A stretch of DNA of 64,000 nucleotides, taken from Bacillus sp. 03113. Lineage in GTDB: Bacteria; Bacillota; Bacilli; Bacillales; Cytobacillaceae. Shown in pieces: positions 35,450 to 43,846 of the stretch. The position numbers and the translations under genes are program-made. The notes below the pieces were generated by a model. That model had not been told where the DNA came from. It searched no databases and saw only the letters and a program-made list of their open reading frames with translations. The stretch spans positions 1 to 64,000 of the forward strand of contig NZ_VATK01000019.1 in assembly GCF_006546985.1 (NCBI RefSeq), in the 5' to 3' direction. Numbering within the stretch: position 1 is the stretch's first letter; every line of letters begins with the position of its first letter.

Positions 35450-36163
35450 TTATTGATGTAATCCGCATTCTGTTTTCCCACTGCCCTGCCATCTTCCAGA
35501 TCTTAGATCATCCAAGTTAAAAGCTGGACGGGTACAAGGCTTGCAGCCGATGCTTGGATAGCCTTGGTCATGTAAAATATTATATGGCAGCTGATTTTTA
35601 TGGGCATATCGCCAAATGTCCTTCCATGTCCAGTGAATAAGAGGACATATTTTTACAGATTTAAAGCGATTATCTTTATTAATGAACTGAGTATTTTTTC
35701 TTGTTTCAGACTGTTCTCTTCTAAGTCCTGAGAGCCAAGCAGTTGCTCCAGATAGAACTTCTTGAAGAGGGATAATTTTCCGTATTTCACAGCACTTATT
35801 AGGCTCTCGTTTCCAGAGTTCATCCCCATATTGCTGTGCTTGCTCTTCTAAAGTAAGTTTAGGTTTTTTTAATTCAATTCGTAAATCTGGGTATTTTTGC
35901 TTCACTTTCTCAATTAATTCATAAGTTTCTTCAAAATGAACACCTGTATCCAGAAATACAATTTTTGCTTTAGGATTTACTTTTGAAATCAAATCAATTA
36001 ACACAATTCCTTCTATCCCAAAGCTGCAAGCATAAATTAATTCTTCTTGATAATGGTTATAGGCCCAATGTAAAACCTCTAGTGCCCCTTTCGTATCATT
36101 ATCAATGGAAAAATCGATTGCTTCCTGCGTATCAACATTCTCATAAGTTAATAACTGAGTCAT
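35450..36163 (-). CDS. cysH: Phosphoadenylyl/adenylyl-sulfate reductase
   Basis: 237 residues. The CC pair in KCCEIRK, the CKPC motif and the C-terminal ECGLH catalytic cysteine are all present. The paired cysteines indicate a [4Fe-4S] cluster, as in APS reductases and Bacillus CysH, which acts on both APS and PAPS. It reduces them to sulfite using thioredoxin. I start at ATG 36163, 8 nt from AGGAG; the frame's first ATG (36172) lies on the ribosome site itself. First large gene of the sulfate operon. Confidence 0.93.
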   Translation of the reverse strand: MTQLLTYENVDTQEAIDFSIDNDTKGALEVLHWAYNHYQEELIYACSFGIEGIVLIDLISKVNPKAKIVFLDTGVHFEETYELIEKVKQKYPDLRIELKKPKLTLEEQAQQYGDELWKREPNKCCEIRKIIPLQEVLSGATAWLSGLRREQSETRKNTQFINKDNRFKSVKICPLIHWTWKDIWRYAHKNQLPYNILHDQGYPSIGCKPCTRPAFNLDDLRSGRWQGSGKTECGLHQ

Positions 36164-36253
36164 AATTAACATCTCCTATCATGAAAAAGTAAGATAAGTA
36201 ATTTGAAATTTCTTAAACTCACTTGACTATAAGTATACATTCCTTTTTGCAAC

Positions 36254-36296
36254 AAAAAAAACAGTTCTAACGAAAAAAATGCAGTCGTTAGAACTG
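36254..36296 (-). terminator. Terminator between yezD-like gene and cysH
   Basis: A perfect 12 bp stem (36262-36273 with 36285-36296) is followed on the minus strand by eight T residues. It lies 29 bp after the small gene and 91 bp before cysH. Either transcription reads through in part, or cysH has its own promoter in the 90 bp gap; TTGCAA and TATACT-like boxes are present there but not well spaced. Confidence 0.85.
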
Positions 36297-36324
36297 CCTC
36301 TAGTTTTTCTAGTCAGCAATTACA

Positions 36325-36468
36325 TTACTTTATTCTTATTTTTTCACTCTTTTCAATTTGAATAACTTTTCCGTCTTGGACGATTAGGGTTATTGAACCA
36401 AATTTCATGGACTCTAACATATTCTGCAAATGTCCCATTATTTGCTCAAGCTGATTTTTCTCTCCCAA
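36325..36468 (-). CDS. YezD-type DUF2292 small protein
   Basis: 47 residues starting at TTG 36468, which follows AAAGGAGGGA by 7 nt. The core MKFGSITLIVQDGKVIQIEK matches the DUF2292 (YezD) family of small proteins, often found near sulfur assimilation genes. No enzyme function is known. It lies between an S-box-like leader and the cysH operon, which suggests a role in sulfur assimilation. The family match is by eye but strong for its length. Confidence 0.85.
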   Translation of the reverse strand: MGEKNQLEQIMGHLQNMLESMKFGSITLIVQDGKVIQIEKSEKIRIK

Positions 36469-36574
36469 AAAAGTCCCTCCTTTTAGAAAACACGAGGCTC
36501 CGATTAACTTTCAACAATTATGAATAGAGGTAAACATATAAACACTGCCCTTTATTTAGAGCTTTATATTCATA

Positions 36575-36604
36575 CAAAAAAATCTTCCATATTTAGAAAG
36601 ATTT
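36575..36604 (-). terminator. Intrinsic terminator of the S-box-like leader
   Basis: AAATCTTTC and GGAAGATTT (minus strand) pair across a 7 nt loop with one wobble pair, followed by seven T residues. It lies just after the candidate aptamer and before the yezD-like gene, as in transcription-terminating riboswitches. Confidence 0.8.
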
Positions 36605-36617
36605 CTAGGTAAATATT

Positions 36618-36728
36618 TACCTTAACTTTCAAAATAGTCATACCTTTTGTTGGGCGTTACACCTTATTTTATGCCGTTACAGGGCATCGCGAAACCAATT
36701 CTCTCCGCCCACTCTAAATAAGATTGAT
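36618..36728 (-). promoter_or_regulatory. Divergent S-box (SAM-I-like) riboswitch
   Basis: The minus-strand leader aligns to the S-box consensus and to the canonical copy at 50901: CTTAT, AGAGTGG, GGAGAGA-loop-GGTTTC, GCGATGCCC, AAGGTGTAA, then GAAAGTTAAG. The GGG/CCC arm of the consensus is replaced by GAGA/TTTC, which still pairs. The GCAACC element is altered (GTAACGG), so ligand binding may differ. Promoter upstream and terminator downstream are in the expected places. A strong alternative fold exists (TGGGCG with CGCCCA). Confidence 0.62.
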
Positions 36729-36736
36729 TAGTTAAA

Positions 36737-36764
36737 ATAATAACAGAATAAACGTCATTGTCAA
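36737..36764 (-). promoter_or_regulatory. Promoter of the S-box-like leader and yezD-type gene
   Basis: Minus strand TTGACA (36764-36759), 16 bp spacer, TATTAT (36742-36737). The transcript would start just before the aptamer. Confidence 0.75.
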
Positions 36765-36993
36765 CAGTTTATTGATTGGTTTAGTCGGAATTGATAAAAG
36801 CACAACGTCTTTATCCGCCGTAACAGAAAAAAGACGCTAAACACAGAAATCCTGATAGATCTCTGATACTATAGACTTTTTTTCATTAAGCAGCTTTCTA
36901 CTTCTAGAAAATTTATCTCTTAAATAGTATTTATAAATTAATAAACCATGCTTTTTGTAATAGTCGAATTTCCTTCTTCAATTTTTGCTTCCT
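36765..36993. other. Gap after the ROK kinase gene; hairpin only
   Basis: CGTCTTT (36806-36812) and AAAGACG (36830-36836) form a short stem without a T run. It may serve as a weak end for the kinase transcript. No gene or further motif seen. Confidence 0.4.
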
Positions 36994-37869
36994 TTATACT
37001 GCCAAAGCTTTTTTTGCTAAGAACATCGCACCTACAATTCCTGACTGATCGATAAGTCCTGGAGTCACAATATATTGATCTATTTCAGTCGATAGTTCTT
37101 TGAAAGATACATATTTATTCAATAGTTGTTTTACATATTGATGGATTAGCGGAATAAGCTGTTCTTGCTTCATTACTCCTCCACCTAAAATGATTTTCTT
37201 AGGGGAGAGGATCAAAATATACTGCATAAGCGCTTGAGCGATATAATAGGCCTCCATTTCCCATACCTCATGTCGATCTTTTAAATAGGAACCCTTTTCT
37301 CCCCAGCGCTCTTCGATAGCTGGCCCCGCCGCTAGACCTTCAAGACAATCATGATGATAAGGACAATTCCCATTATAATTATCTAACGGATGACGTCGAA
37401 CGAGTATGTGGCCCATTTCAGGATGAGTTAGTCCCTGAAGGAGATTCCCCTGTACAACTGCACCCGCACCAATTCCTGTACCAATCGTTATGTATAAACA
37501 ACTATCAAGCCCTTTTGCAGCCCCTATAATGGATTCACCCAATGCGGCTGCATTCACATCCGTATTAAACCCTATAGGGATAGGGAACATATTTTTAACT
37601 GTTTGTACCAAAGGATAGTTCTTCCAAGTTGTTTTTGGCGTTGTCGTGATCGAACCATATGACGGGCTATTCACATTTAAGTCTATCGGACCAAAAGAGC
37701 CAATGCCAATAGCATCCAACTGATACTCCTTAAAAAAAGTAATTACCTGATCCATTGTTTCCTTTGGATTAGTAGTAGGAAACGATATTTTATGTTTAAT
37801 TTCCCCATATTCATTTCCAATTGCACATACAAATTTTGTTCCGCCTGCTTCAATTCCTCCAAAAAGCAT
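36994..37869 (-). CDS. ROK-family sugar kinase (fructokinase type)
   Basis: 291 residues. The N-terminal ATP-binding GGIEAGGTKF (4-13), sugar-binding FNTDVNAAALGE and GTGIGAG loops, and the ROK zinc site (HPEMGH, then CPYHHDCLEG with its cysteines and His) are intact. The sequence is closest in character to fructokinases of the ScrK/GmuE type in Bacillus. It phosphorylates a hexose with ATP. A single-gene unit with a GGAGGAGA site; no PTS or hydrolase nearby to narrow the sugar. Confidence 0.88.
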   Translation of the reverse strand: MLFGGIEAGGTKFVCAIGNEYGEIKHKISFPTTNPKETMDQVITFFKEYQLDAIGIGSFGPIDLNVNSPSYGSITTTPKTTWKNYPLVQTVKNMFPIPIGFNTDVNAAALGESIIGAAKGLDSCLYITIGTGIGAGAVVQGNLLQGLTHPEMGHILVRRHPLDNYNGNCPYHHDCLEGLAAGPAIEERWGEKGSYLKDRHEVWEMEAYYIAQALMQYILILSPKKIILGGGVMKQEQLIPLIHQYVKQLLNKYVSFKELSTEIDQYIVTPGLIDQSGIVGAMFLAKKALAV

Positions 37870-37998
37870 TCAATTTCTCCTCCAATATAAAGGCAACTTG
37901 TTGTTCTCTACTAAAAATTGTATCATAATTGCTGTTAATTGAAATTGAAAACCCTTTCTAATTCTAATTAATTATTTAAATAGATCAAACCCTATAAA

Positions 37999-38259
37999 GT
38001 GAAACTTCCATCAGTAGGAGTTTTCCGACGTACAGGAAGTACTAGTGCAGACAATGCGACAGGACGTCGCGTTTTTGTCTTCTTCATCTCCCGCTGATGG
38101 CTAGTTAAACCAATCACGCTATATATACCACATCCTGTGGCATTCGCCTGACTAGGACGTCCTGTCCGTCGTCGGGCTTTTACTGGCAGTTATCCCCCCC
38201 TTCGCTTCTTCGATACTCTTAAGCTTAGTGGTGGGGGACTTACTGCCAGTTAATTCGGG
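37999..38259 (-). mobile_element. TTTAT-flanked type 2 repeat (bcr1-like), long copy
   Basis: About 261 bp lies between ATAAA at 37994-37998 and ATAAA at 38260-38264, i.e. TTTAT on the element strand. On that strand it starts CCCGAATTAACTGGCAGTAAG, holds AGGACGTCCTAGTCAGGCGA and ends GATGGAAGTTTCAC. It carries about 50 bp more than the copy at 46672. Several internal hairpins can be drawn, and there is no ORF. Family resemblance: copies at 45693, 46447 and 46672. TTTAT flanks are known for bcr1 of the Bacillus cereus group. Confidence 0.8.
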
Positions 38260-38272
38260 ATAAAAAATAAAA

Positions 38273-38292
38273 AGGACCGAAATTTTGGTCCT
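38273..38292 (-). terminator. Terminator of the 34-residue gene
   Basis: AGGACC and GGTCCT pair across an 8 nt loop with a T-rich run on the minus strand. It lies 8 bp after the stop of the small gene. Confidence 0.75.
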
Positions 38293-38299
38293 GAGAAAT

Positions 38300-38404
38300 T
38301 TAAATTAATTTATATATCAATTTAATCCATCCAAAGACAGATAACCATAACGGAATGCTAATAATTGTGCCGTAAAACATACCTCTTAGAAAGCCAGCTT
38401 TCAT
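38300..38404 (-). CDS. Small membrane peptide, 34 residues
   Basis: ATG at 38404 follows AGGTGGTGTTTCTT. The peptide, beginning MKAGFLRGMFYGTIISIPLW, has one hydrophobic helix and a basic end. It has a ribosome site and its own terminator, and codon use looks normal, so it is probably real. I do not recognise a family. Confidence 0.65.
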   Translation of the reverse strand: MKAGFLRGMFYGTIISIPLWLSVFGWIKLIYKLI

Positions 38405-38670
38405 AAGAAACACCACCTAAATAGTATATCTTACATCTTATCCAATTTTCCATGACTTATTCGATTATCATTACTTACATTATAATTGGAAACGCTTTCA
38501 TTGTACATGTTTTTTTATCATTATTAGTAAGTTTATATGAAAAATATTCGATTGACTAAAAATGTTTTTTTACATAGACTACCTTAAAAAAAATGAGAGA
38601 ATTCTAAAATCCTCTCACCTGAAACTTTTCTATTAGGAACCTCTCAAGTATGCTTATAAAATATTTATGA

Positions 38671-39762
38671 TCAAATTGGATAAGCTGTAATACAAAGATC
38701 TGTTCCAATTTTTTCAACAGAATGAAACTTCAGCTCCAATGCCTCATCCATTTTTTCAACATTTTCTCCAGTGAAAGGAGCGATTGAATCTCTTCCACCT
38801 AGTACTTTAGGAGCCACATAGACAAGAAATTTGTGAATTAAACCAGCTCGAAGAAAAGCTGCGTTTATCTCACCCCCGCCTTCCACTAATAAATCAGTCA
38901 CTCCTTTTTCGTATAAAACATCCATAATAGAATGTAAGTCTAATCCTGAACTATTTGAAGGAGCAATAATGATTTCGACTCCTTTTTCTTTTAGCGCCTC
39001 TACTTTCTTTGGATCAGAGTCTTTCTGTGTCACAATCCAAGTCTTTGCTTGACTACAGTCAGTTATTTTTGCATCAAGAGGAATTCTTAAATGAGAATCT
39101 AACACAATTCGAATTGGATTTTTTCCTCCCTCCGGCAAACGAGTTGTCAGCATAGGATCATCGGCAAGCACAGTCCCAATTCCGACTAATATGCTATCTA
39201 CCTCATTCCTTAACTGATGAACTGTTTCTCTAGCTGCTTCTCCTGTTATCCATTTAGAATGACCATTATAAGCGGCAATTTTTCCATCTAAGGTCATCGC
39301 TGTCTTTGAAATCACAAATGGAGTTTTCGATATCATATTGTGAATAAATCTTTCATTGAGAAGGGATGCTTCTTCTTCTAATATACCGACCTCGACATCG
39401 ATACCAGCTTCCCTAAGAAGATCAATTCCTCTACCTGCCACTTGAGGATTAGGGTCCTTCATCGCCACAACTACGCGTCTCACACCTGAATCCCTTACTA
39501 ATTCAGCACATGGAGGAGTTTTTCCATAATGAGAACAAGGCTCTAATGTAACATATAATGTAGCACCCTTCGCATGATTCTCAGCCATGCGGAAAGCATG
39601 AACCTCTGCATGCGGTTCACCTGCTTTTCGATGGATACCAGAACCTACAACTACACCATCCTTGACGATAATAGCTCCTACCACTGGGTTTGGATTTGTC
39701 TTTCCTTTAGCAGTAGCTGCTAAATCTAGCGCCATTTTCATAAACATTTGATCCATATTCAT
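38671..39762 (-). CDS. ribD: Bifunctional riboflavin deaminase-reductase
   Basis: 363 residues. The N-terminal cytidine-deaminase-like domain has HAEVHA near residue 50 and PCSHYGKTPPC near 75-85 (zinc ligands). The C-terminal RibD reductase domain (about 150-363) has VDSILVGIGTVLADDP and LLVEGGGEI motifs. It performs the second and third steps of riboflavin synthesis. Paired only with ribA; there is no ribE or ribH here. Start ATG 8 nt after AAGGAG. Confidence 0.93.
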   Translation of the reverse strand: MNMDQMFMKMALDLAATAKGKTNPNPVVGAIIVKDGVVVGSGIHRKAGEPHAEVHAFRMAENHAKGATLYVTLEPCSHYGKTPPCAELVRDSGVRRVVVAMKDPNPQVAGRGIDLLREAGIDVEVGILEEEASLLNERFIHNMISKTPFVISKTAMTLDGKIAAYNGHSKWITGEAARETVHQLRNEVDSILVGIGTVLADDPMLTTRLPEGGKNPIRIVLDSHLRIPLDAKITDCSQAKTWIVTQKDSDPKKVEALKEKGVEIIIAPSNSSGLDLHSIMDVLYEKGVTDLLVEGGGEINAAFLRAGLIHKFLVYVAPKVLGGRDSIAPFTGENVEKMDEALELKFHSVEKIGTDLCITAYPI

Positions 39763-39773
39763 ATATAAGCTCC

Positions 39774-40520
39774 TTAAATCACGACCGTATTTTTTTGTAA
39801 AGGAATGTGTCCGGATTTTTCTATTTTTGTACTCAAATAACTTCTATTATAATCCGACTCATCCCCCCATAATGGAAGATGATGCTCAACTTGCAGTCCA
39901 TGAGCATTTAAAGCTTTTATTTTTTTAGGATTATTTGTAATAAGAATAACCGATTTCGTTCTAAGATGTCCTAAAATCCGTATAGCATCTTCATATGAAC
40001 GAACATCATCCTCAAAACCTAATGCATGATTTGCTTCAACTGTATCATACCCTTCTTCTTGAAGAAGATAAGCTATCGATTTTGAAAAAAGACCAATGCC
40101 CCTACCTTCATGATCAGCTAGATAGAATAAAGCACCACTTCCATTTTCGACGATCATTCTCATTGATTGGCGGAGCTGATATCCACAATCGCATCGTTTA
40201 CTTCCAAATATATCTCCAGTATGACATATACTATGCATCCTAATAAGAGCATCCTTTGCTTCTTTAAAATCACCGTAAACTAGTACAGACGATTGTTGCA
40301 ATGCGGCTAAATTCATACTAGAAAGAGAATCGAATATATCATCCTTACTCATATCCTTCTGTTCAAGCTTAAGCCAGCTATACCATTGAAAGATAATAAC
40401 CTGATCATCTAGTTGAACGGGCAGTTTTACTGGCCCTACTAGACAAATGTCAGATTGATTACTACTTTCAAGAATTGTTAGTTTATTATTTAATATATTT
40501 TTCACTTTTTGTTTGATCAT
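39774..40520 (-). CDS. ribA: GTP cyclohydrolase II, stand-alone
   Basis: 248 residues with the GCH2 zinc site CHTGDIFGSKRCDCG (about 97-111) and the EGRGIGL motif near 138. It opens GTP to the first riboflavin intermediate. The DHBP synthase (RibB) domain usual in Bacillus RibA is absent, replaced by about 65 N-terminal residues of another kind. Eleven bp upstream of ribD, same operon. No FMN riboswitch precedes it, unlike the main rib operon of Bacillus. Confidence 0.9.
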   Translation of the reverse strand: MIKQKVKNILNNKLTILESSNQSDICLVGPVKLPVQLDDQVIIFQWYSWLKLEQKDMSKDDIFDSLSSMNLAALQQSSVLVYGDFKEAKDALIRMHSICHTGDIFGSKRCDCGYQLRQSMRMIVENGSGALFYLADHEGRGIGLFSKSIAYLLQEEGYDTVEANHALGFEDDVRSYEDAIRILGHLRTKSVILITNNPKKIKALNAHGLQVEHHLPLWGDESDYNRSYLSTKIEKSGHIPLQKNTVVI

Positions 40521-40559
40521 GAGAACTTTCCTTTCCCCTATTCTGTAAAAACATAATTA

Positions 40560-40589
40560 TGTCAATACTTACTATATGTAAGTAAGTAT
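40560..40589 (-). promoter_or_regulatory. Candidate ribA promoter with palindromic operator
   Basis: Minus strand ATACTTAC (40589-40582) and GTAAGTAT (40572-40565) form a palindrome with a 9 bp centre, touching a TTGACA box at 40565-40560. The -10 box is weak. This suggests control by a DNA-binding regulator rather than by FMN. No regulator gene lies next to it. Confidence 0.5.
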
Positions 40590-40727
40590 AAATAGATAAT
40601 TTATAGAGGTCAAATGAGATGCTTTATACGTAAAAAAAGAACCTTCATTTATGAAAGTTCTCTATAATCATTTTTCATTAGAGGTAAAACAATTTTGATA
40701 TTACTCTGAAGCGATCACGAGATATTT

Positions 40728-41276
40728 TTAAATATATTCTCTTTTTTGTAGACGATTGAGTATAATATTCAAATGTTTTTGTTGATTCGGCACCATTTCT
40801 AAAAAATGTATACCATAAGCTACCAATTTATTTTCTAAGTGATCTTCTCTACGAACGATCTTTCCTTTTAAATTAAATACAAAATCTTTAAGTTTAAATG
40901 AAATGAGAATACTAATATCATGTCTGACAGGTAATTCGTAATCACTTAATATTTTTAATCCTGTTAAGCTTATATTTTCAATATAACCGTTGATTTTTTT
41001 ATTTTTTAGGTTTTGTAGCTTTATGTTACCGAAATGATAAAATGTGATTGTACAATATATTTGATTTACATTCACCCGGAAGCTGGATCTTTGATCTTGA
41101 AACTGGTTTTGCTGTGATTTATAAGAAGAAATTTCTTTAACTTTTTCAAAGTGTTGCGTTTTAACTCCGGATTTTTTTTTGTTTTGGTGATATAAGCGAT
41201 GCATTAAAAGAAAAATGAATGTTAAAACAATTAAAAATAGAAAAAAAAGATATTCCGTTAAAGACATTTCCTCCAC
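40728..41276 (-). CDS. PilZ domain membrane protein
   Basis: 182 residues: one N-terminal membrane helix (about 5-25), a basic linker, and a PilZ domain (about 60-178). The c-di-GMP contacts RSSFRVN and, later, NISLTG follow the RxxxR...(D/N)xSxxG rule with an R-rich first part. It likely binds c-di-GMP at the membrane. It follows the EAL gene by 16 bp and shares its c-di-GMP riboswitch. Confidence 0.82.
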   Translation of the reverse strand: MEEMSLTEYLFFLFLIVLTFIFLLMHRLYHQNKKKSGVKTQHFEKVKEISSYKSQQNQFQDQRSSFRVNVNQIYCTITFYHFGNIKLQNLKNKKINGYIENISLTGLKILSDYELPVRHDISILISFKLKDFVFNLKGKIVRREDHLENKLVAYGIHFLEMVPNQQKHLNIILNRLQKREYI

Positions 41277-41292
41277 CTCTATTTTACAATTA

Positions 41293-42006
41293 TTAAAGTA
41301 AAGAAGGCATTCCTAATAGGTACCCTTGTGCATATTGGACACCTAAATCTTTTAACGTTGATAATGTTACTAAATCTTCAATTCCTTCAACAATTAAGTG
41401 ACAGTTGAACTTATTGCAATAATGAACTAAGTATTCAATCATATCTTTTTTTCTTTCCGAGCAATGCAAATTTCCCAAAAAATATTTATCTAGTTTTATA
41501 AAATCGGGATCTAAATCAATAATAGATTTGATGGATGAAAATCCATTCCCAATATCATCAATAGCAATTTGAATACCTAGTTTTTTCAAAAGAAAAAGTT
41601 TCTTTTTTAATAGATGGAAATCATTAATTCTTTCATTTTCATTTATTTCTAGAACAATTTGTTGACTTATCTTTTTATTTTCATTAATAATTATACTAAT
41701 AAAGGAATAAAACATTTGGTTCATAATGGTCGATGGAAAGATATTAAGAAACAATTTTTTATCCTTTATCTTCGAGCCTGCATTATTGTAGGTTTTTAAA
41801 GCTTTATGAATAGACCGCGAATCTAATTCATAAAGCTTTTTCTGTTTTTTCGCCTTCATAAATACACTATCAGGCGGTTGATCACTGTAAGTTCGAAAAA
41901 GACACTCATAGCCTAAAATTTGGCCATCCTGTATATTTAGAACTGGTTGAAAATGATGGTAAAAATACTCTTTTATTAATAGGTTATTAATGGACAATGC
42001 TTCCAT
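41293..42006 (-). CDS. EAL domain protein (c-di-GMP phosphodiesterase type)
   Basis: 237 residues, a single EAL domain without membrane segment. The signature EAL triplet is ECL (residues 34-36, GYECLFR). The later motifs LEINEN, AIDDIGNGFSS, FIKLDKYF and EGIED are kept, so metal ligands are mostly present; activity is plausible but not certain. First gene after a c-di-GMP-I riboswitch, with AAAGGAGGTGAC before the ATG. It may act as phosphodiesterase or as a c-di-GMP-binding adaptor for the PilZ partner. Confidence 0.86.
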   Translation of the reverse strand: MEALSINNLLIKEYFYHHFQPVLNIQDGQILGYECLFRTYSDQPPDSVFMKAKKQKKLYELDSRSIHKALKTYNNAGSKIKDKKLFLNIFPSTIMNQMFYSFISIIINENKKISQQIVLEINENERINDFHLLKKKLFLLKKLGIQIAIDDIGNGFSSIKSIIDLDPDFIKLDKYFLGNLHCSERKKDMIEYLVHYCNKFNCHLIVEGIEDLVTLSTLKDLGVQYAQGYLLGMPSLL

Positions 42007-42027
42007 GTCACCTCCTTTCCAAATAAA

Positions 42028-42066
42028 AAATCCACATAATGACCCAAAATGGGATTATGCGGATTT
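42028..42066 (-). terminator. Terminator of the c-di-GMP riboswitch
   Basis: A long stem (42028-42040 with 42054-42066 plus CCC/GGG inside) is followed on the minus strand by TTTTTATTT. It lies between the aptamer and the EAL gene and so is the expression platform. Confidence 0.85.
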
Positions 42067-42074
42067 CTATCTCC

Positions 42075-42170
42075 CACTTCCTTCGGGAACTCAGCCACCA
42101 TTGCATCTGCTTTAGGTCTGTAGCTTTGCGTCCTTACCTTTCGATAAGTTTGCCATTTATCGTGTGAAGT
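42075..42170 (-). promoter_or_regulatory. c-di-GMP-I (GEMM-I) riboswitch
   Basis: On the minus strand: ATGGCAAACTTATCGAAAGG, TAAGGACGCAAAGCTACAGA, CCTAAAG, then ATGGTGGCTGAGTTCCC. These are the GEMM-I hallmarks: GGCAAA, the GAAA tetraloop closing P2, GGACGCAAAGC, GACCUA and AUGGU(A/G)GC. A terminator follows directly. Ligand c-di-GMP is expected; related variants bind cGAMP, and I could not settle the deciding base by eye. Confidence 0.9.
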
Positions 42171-42380
42171 GCTTATGTATAGTACTATGATTACAAAAAA
42201 TATGACAAAAGTCTAGTTTTTTAGACAAATTCCTTAAAAAATTATCAAATTTTTACAAAAAACTTAAAAAATTAGGCGATTAAGCATTAAAAAATATATA
42301 CTCTAGTAAAAAAGATGGTATAAAATTTGACTCAAATACCATATTAAACTAACTTTAAATAAATAGTAAAGTACAGAAAA
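42171..42380. other. AT-rich spacer upstream of the riboswitch
   Basis: It holds the riboswitch promoter; a TTGTCA and a TACTAT about 18 bp apart lie near 42190-42215 on the minus strand. Nothing else recognised. Confidence 0.4.
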
Positions 42381-42447
42381 AACCCCTTATCCCATTCTAT
42401 ATCGTCATTTAAAGATGATTGACATATAGGGTATGGAATAAGGGGTA
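42381..42447 (-). terminator. Terminator of pgi
   Basis: ACCCCTTATCCCATTCTATA pairs, with small bulges, with 42424-42447, giving a long stem 53 bp after the pgi stop. Confidence 0.75.
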
Positions 42448-42499
42448 TCATTTTATTCAATTAATTATTAGATCATTATAATATTAGCAAATGATTTAA

Positions 42500-43846
42500 T
42501 TAAAGTCTTTTTTCTAGCTCTGCTTTTTTCTCTTCAAAACCTGGTTTACCTAATAATGCAAACATATTCACTTTATAAGCTTCAACACCAGGCTGATCGA
42601 ATGGATTTACTCCTAATAAATATCCGCTAATCGCACACGCTTTCTCAAAGAAATATACTAAGTAGCCAAATGTGTATTCATCCATTTTCGGAATGGAAAC
42701 AACTAGGTTCGGCACGCCGCCATCGGTATGTGCAAGAAGAGTTCCTTCGAATGCTTTGTTATTAACGAAGTCAACCGTTTCTCCAGCTAAATAGTTCAAT
42801 CCATCTAAATCGTTTTCTTCAGCTTCAATAATTAACTCGTGGCGAGGACTATCAACTTTCACAATGGTTTCAAATAGATCACGACGTCCCTCTTGAACAT
42901 ATTGACCTAATGAATGAAGATCAGTTGAGAAATTGGCTGATGAAGGATAAATCCCTTTTTGGTCTTTTCCTTCACTTTCTCCAAACAATTGCTTCCACCA
43001 CTCAGAGAAATATTGTAATCCAGGCTCGTAGTTAATAAGCATTTCAATTGTTTTCCCTTTATTGTACAAAACATTACGTACAGCTGCATATTGATAAGCA
43101 ATATTATCTTCTAATTCAGATTGGCTGAAATCCTCTCGTGCTTGATTTGCACCCTTCATCATTGCTTCAATATCAGCACCACTAACTGCAATTGGAAGCA
43201 ATCCAACAGGAGTTAGAACAGAGTATCTTCCTCCAACATCATCTGGAATAACAAAAGATTCATATCCTTCTTCATTAGCGAGTGTTTTTAAAGCGCCTCT
43301 TGCTTTGTCCGTTGTTGCATAAATACGTTTACGAGCTTCCTCAACACCATATTTCTCTTCTAATAGCTTACGGAAAATACGGAAGGCAATCGCTGGTTCA
43401 GTTGTTGTTCCAGATTTAGAGATAACATTGATAGAAAAATCTTTTCCTTCTAGTAAATCTATTACATCTGTTAAATAAGAAGAACTGATATTATTGCCAA
43501 TAAAAATAATTTGCGGTGTAGAACGTTTTTCTTTTGGAAGAACATTATAAAAGCTGTGTTGAAGCATTTCAATCGCTGCACGAGCACCTAAGTAAGATCC
43601 CCCAATTCCGACAACCAATAATACATCAGAATCATTTTTAATTTTTTCAGCAGATTTTTGCACGCGAGCAAACTCTTCTTGATCATATTCAGCTGGTAAA
43701 TCAATCCAACCTAAAAAGTCATTCCCAGCCCCTGTTTTTTCATGCAAAGAATGATGAGCTACTTTCACTGCATCTTGTAAATATGTAATTTCATGTTCAC
43801 CAAAAAAGCTAAGTGCCTTTGAGTAATCAAATTTAATATGTGTCAT
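42500..43846 (-). CDS. pgi: Glucose-6-phosphate isomerase
   Basis: 448 residues, close to the usual 450 of Bacillus Pgi. The family motifs [12 protein letters not shown] (about 79-90), [12 protein letters not shown] (about 139-150) and the C-terminal [14 protein letters not shown] are present. It interconverts glucose-6-P and fructose-6-P. Ribosome site GGAGG. It begins a block that follows Bacillus subtilis gene order. Confidence 0.96.
   Translation of the reverse strand: MTHIKFDYSKALSFFGEHEITYLQDAVKVAHHSLHEKTGAGNDFLGWIDLPAEYDQEEFARVQKSAEKIKNDSDVLLVVGIGGSYLGARAAIEMLQHSFYNVLPKEKRSTPQIIFIGNNISSSYLTDVIDLLEGKDFSINVISKSGTTTEPAIAFRIFRKLLEEKYGVEEARKRIYATTDKARGALKTLANEEGYESFVIPDDVGGRYSVLTPVGLLPIAVSGADIEAMMKGANQAREDFSQSELEDNIAYQYAAVRNVLYNKGKTIEMLINYEPGLQYFSEWWKQLFGESEGKDQKGIYPSSANFSTDLHSLGQYVQEGRRDLFETIVKVDSPRHELIIEAEENDLDGLNYLAGETVDFVNNKAFEGTLLAHTDGGVPNLVVSIPKMDEYTFGYLVYFFEKACAISGYLLGVNPFDQPGVEAYKVNMFALLGKPGFEEKKAELEKRL

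Noticed and set aside
36610-36730. Integron attC-like GTTGGGC/GCCCAAC arms
   Set aside because: No integrase or cassette structure; the sequence fits an S-box-like leader with promoter and terminator better.
40521-40720. FMN riboswitch upstream of ribA
   Set aside because: None of the conserved FMN aptamer motifs were found on either strand.
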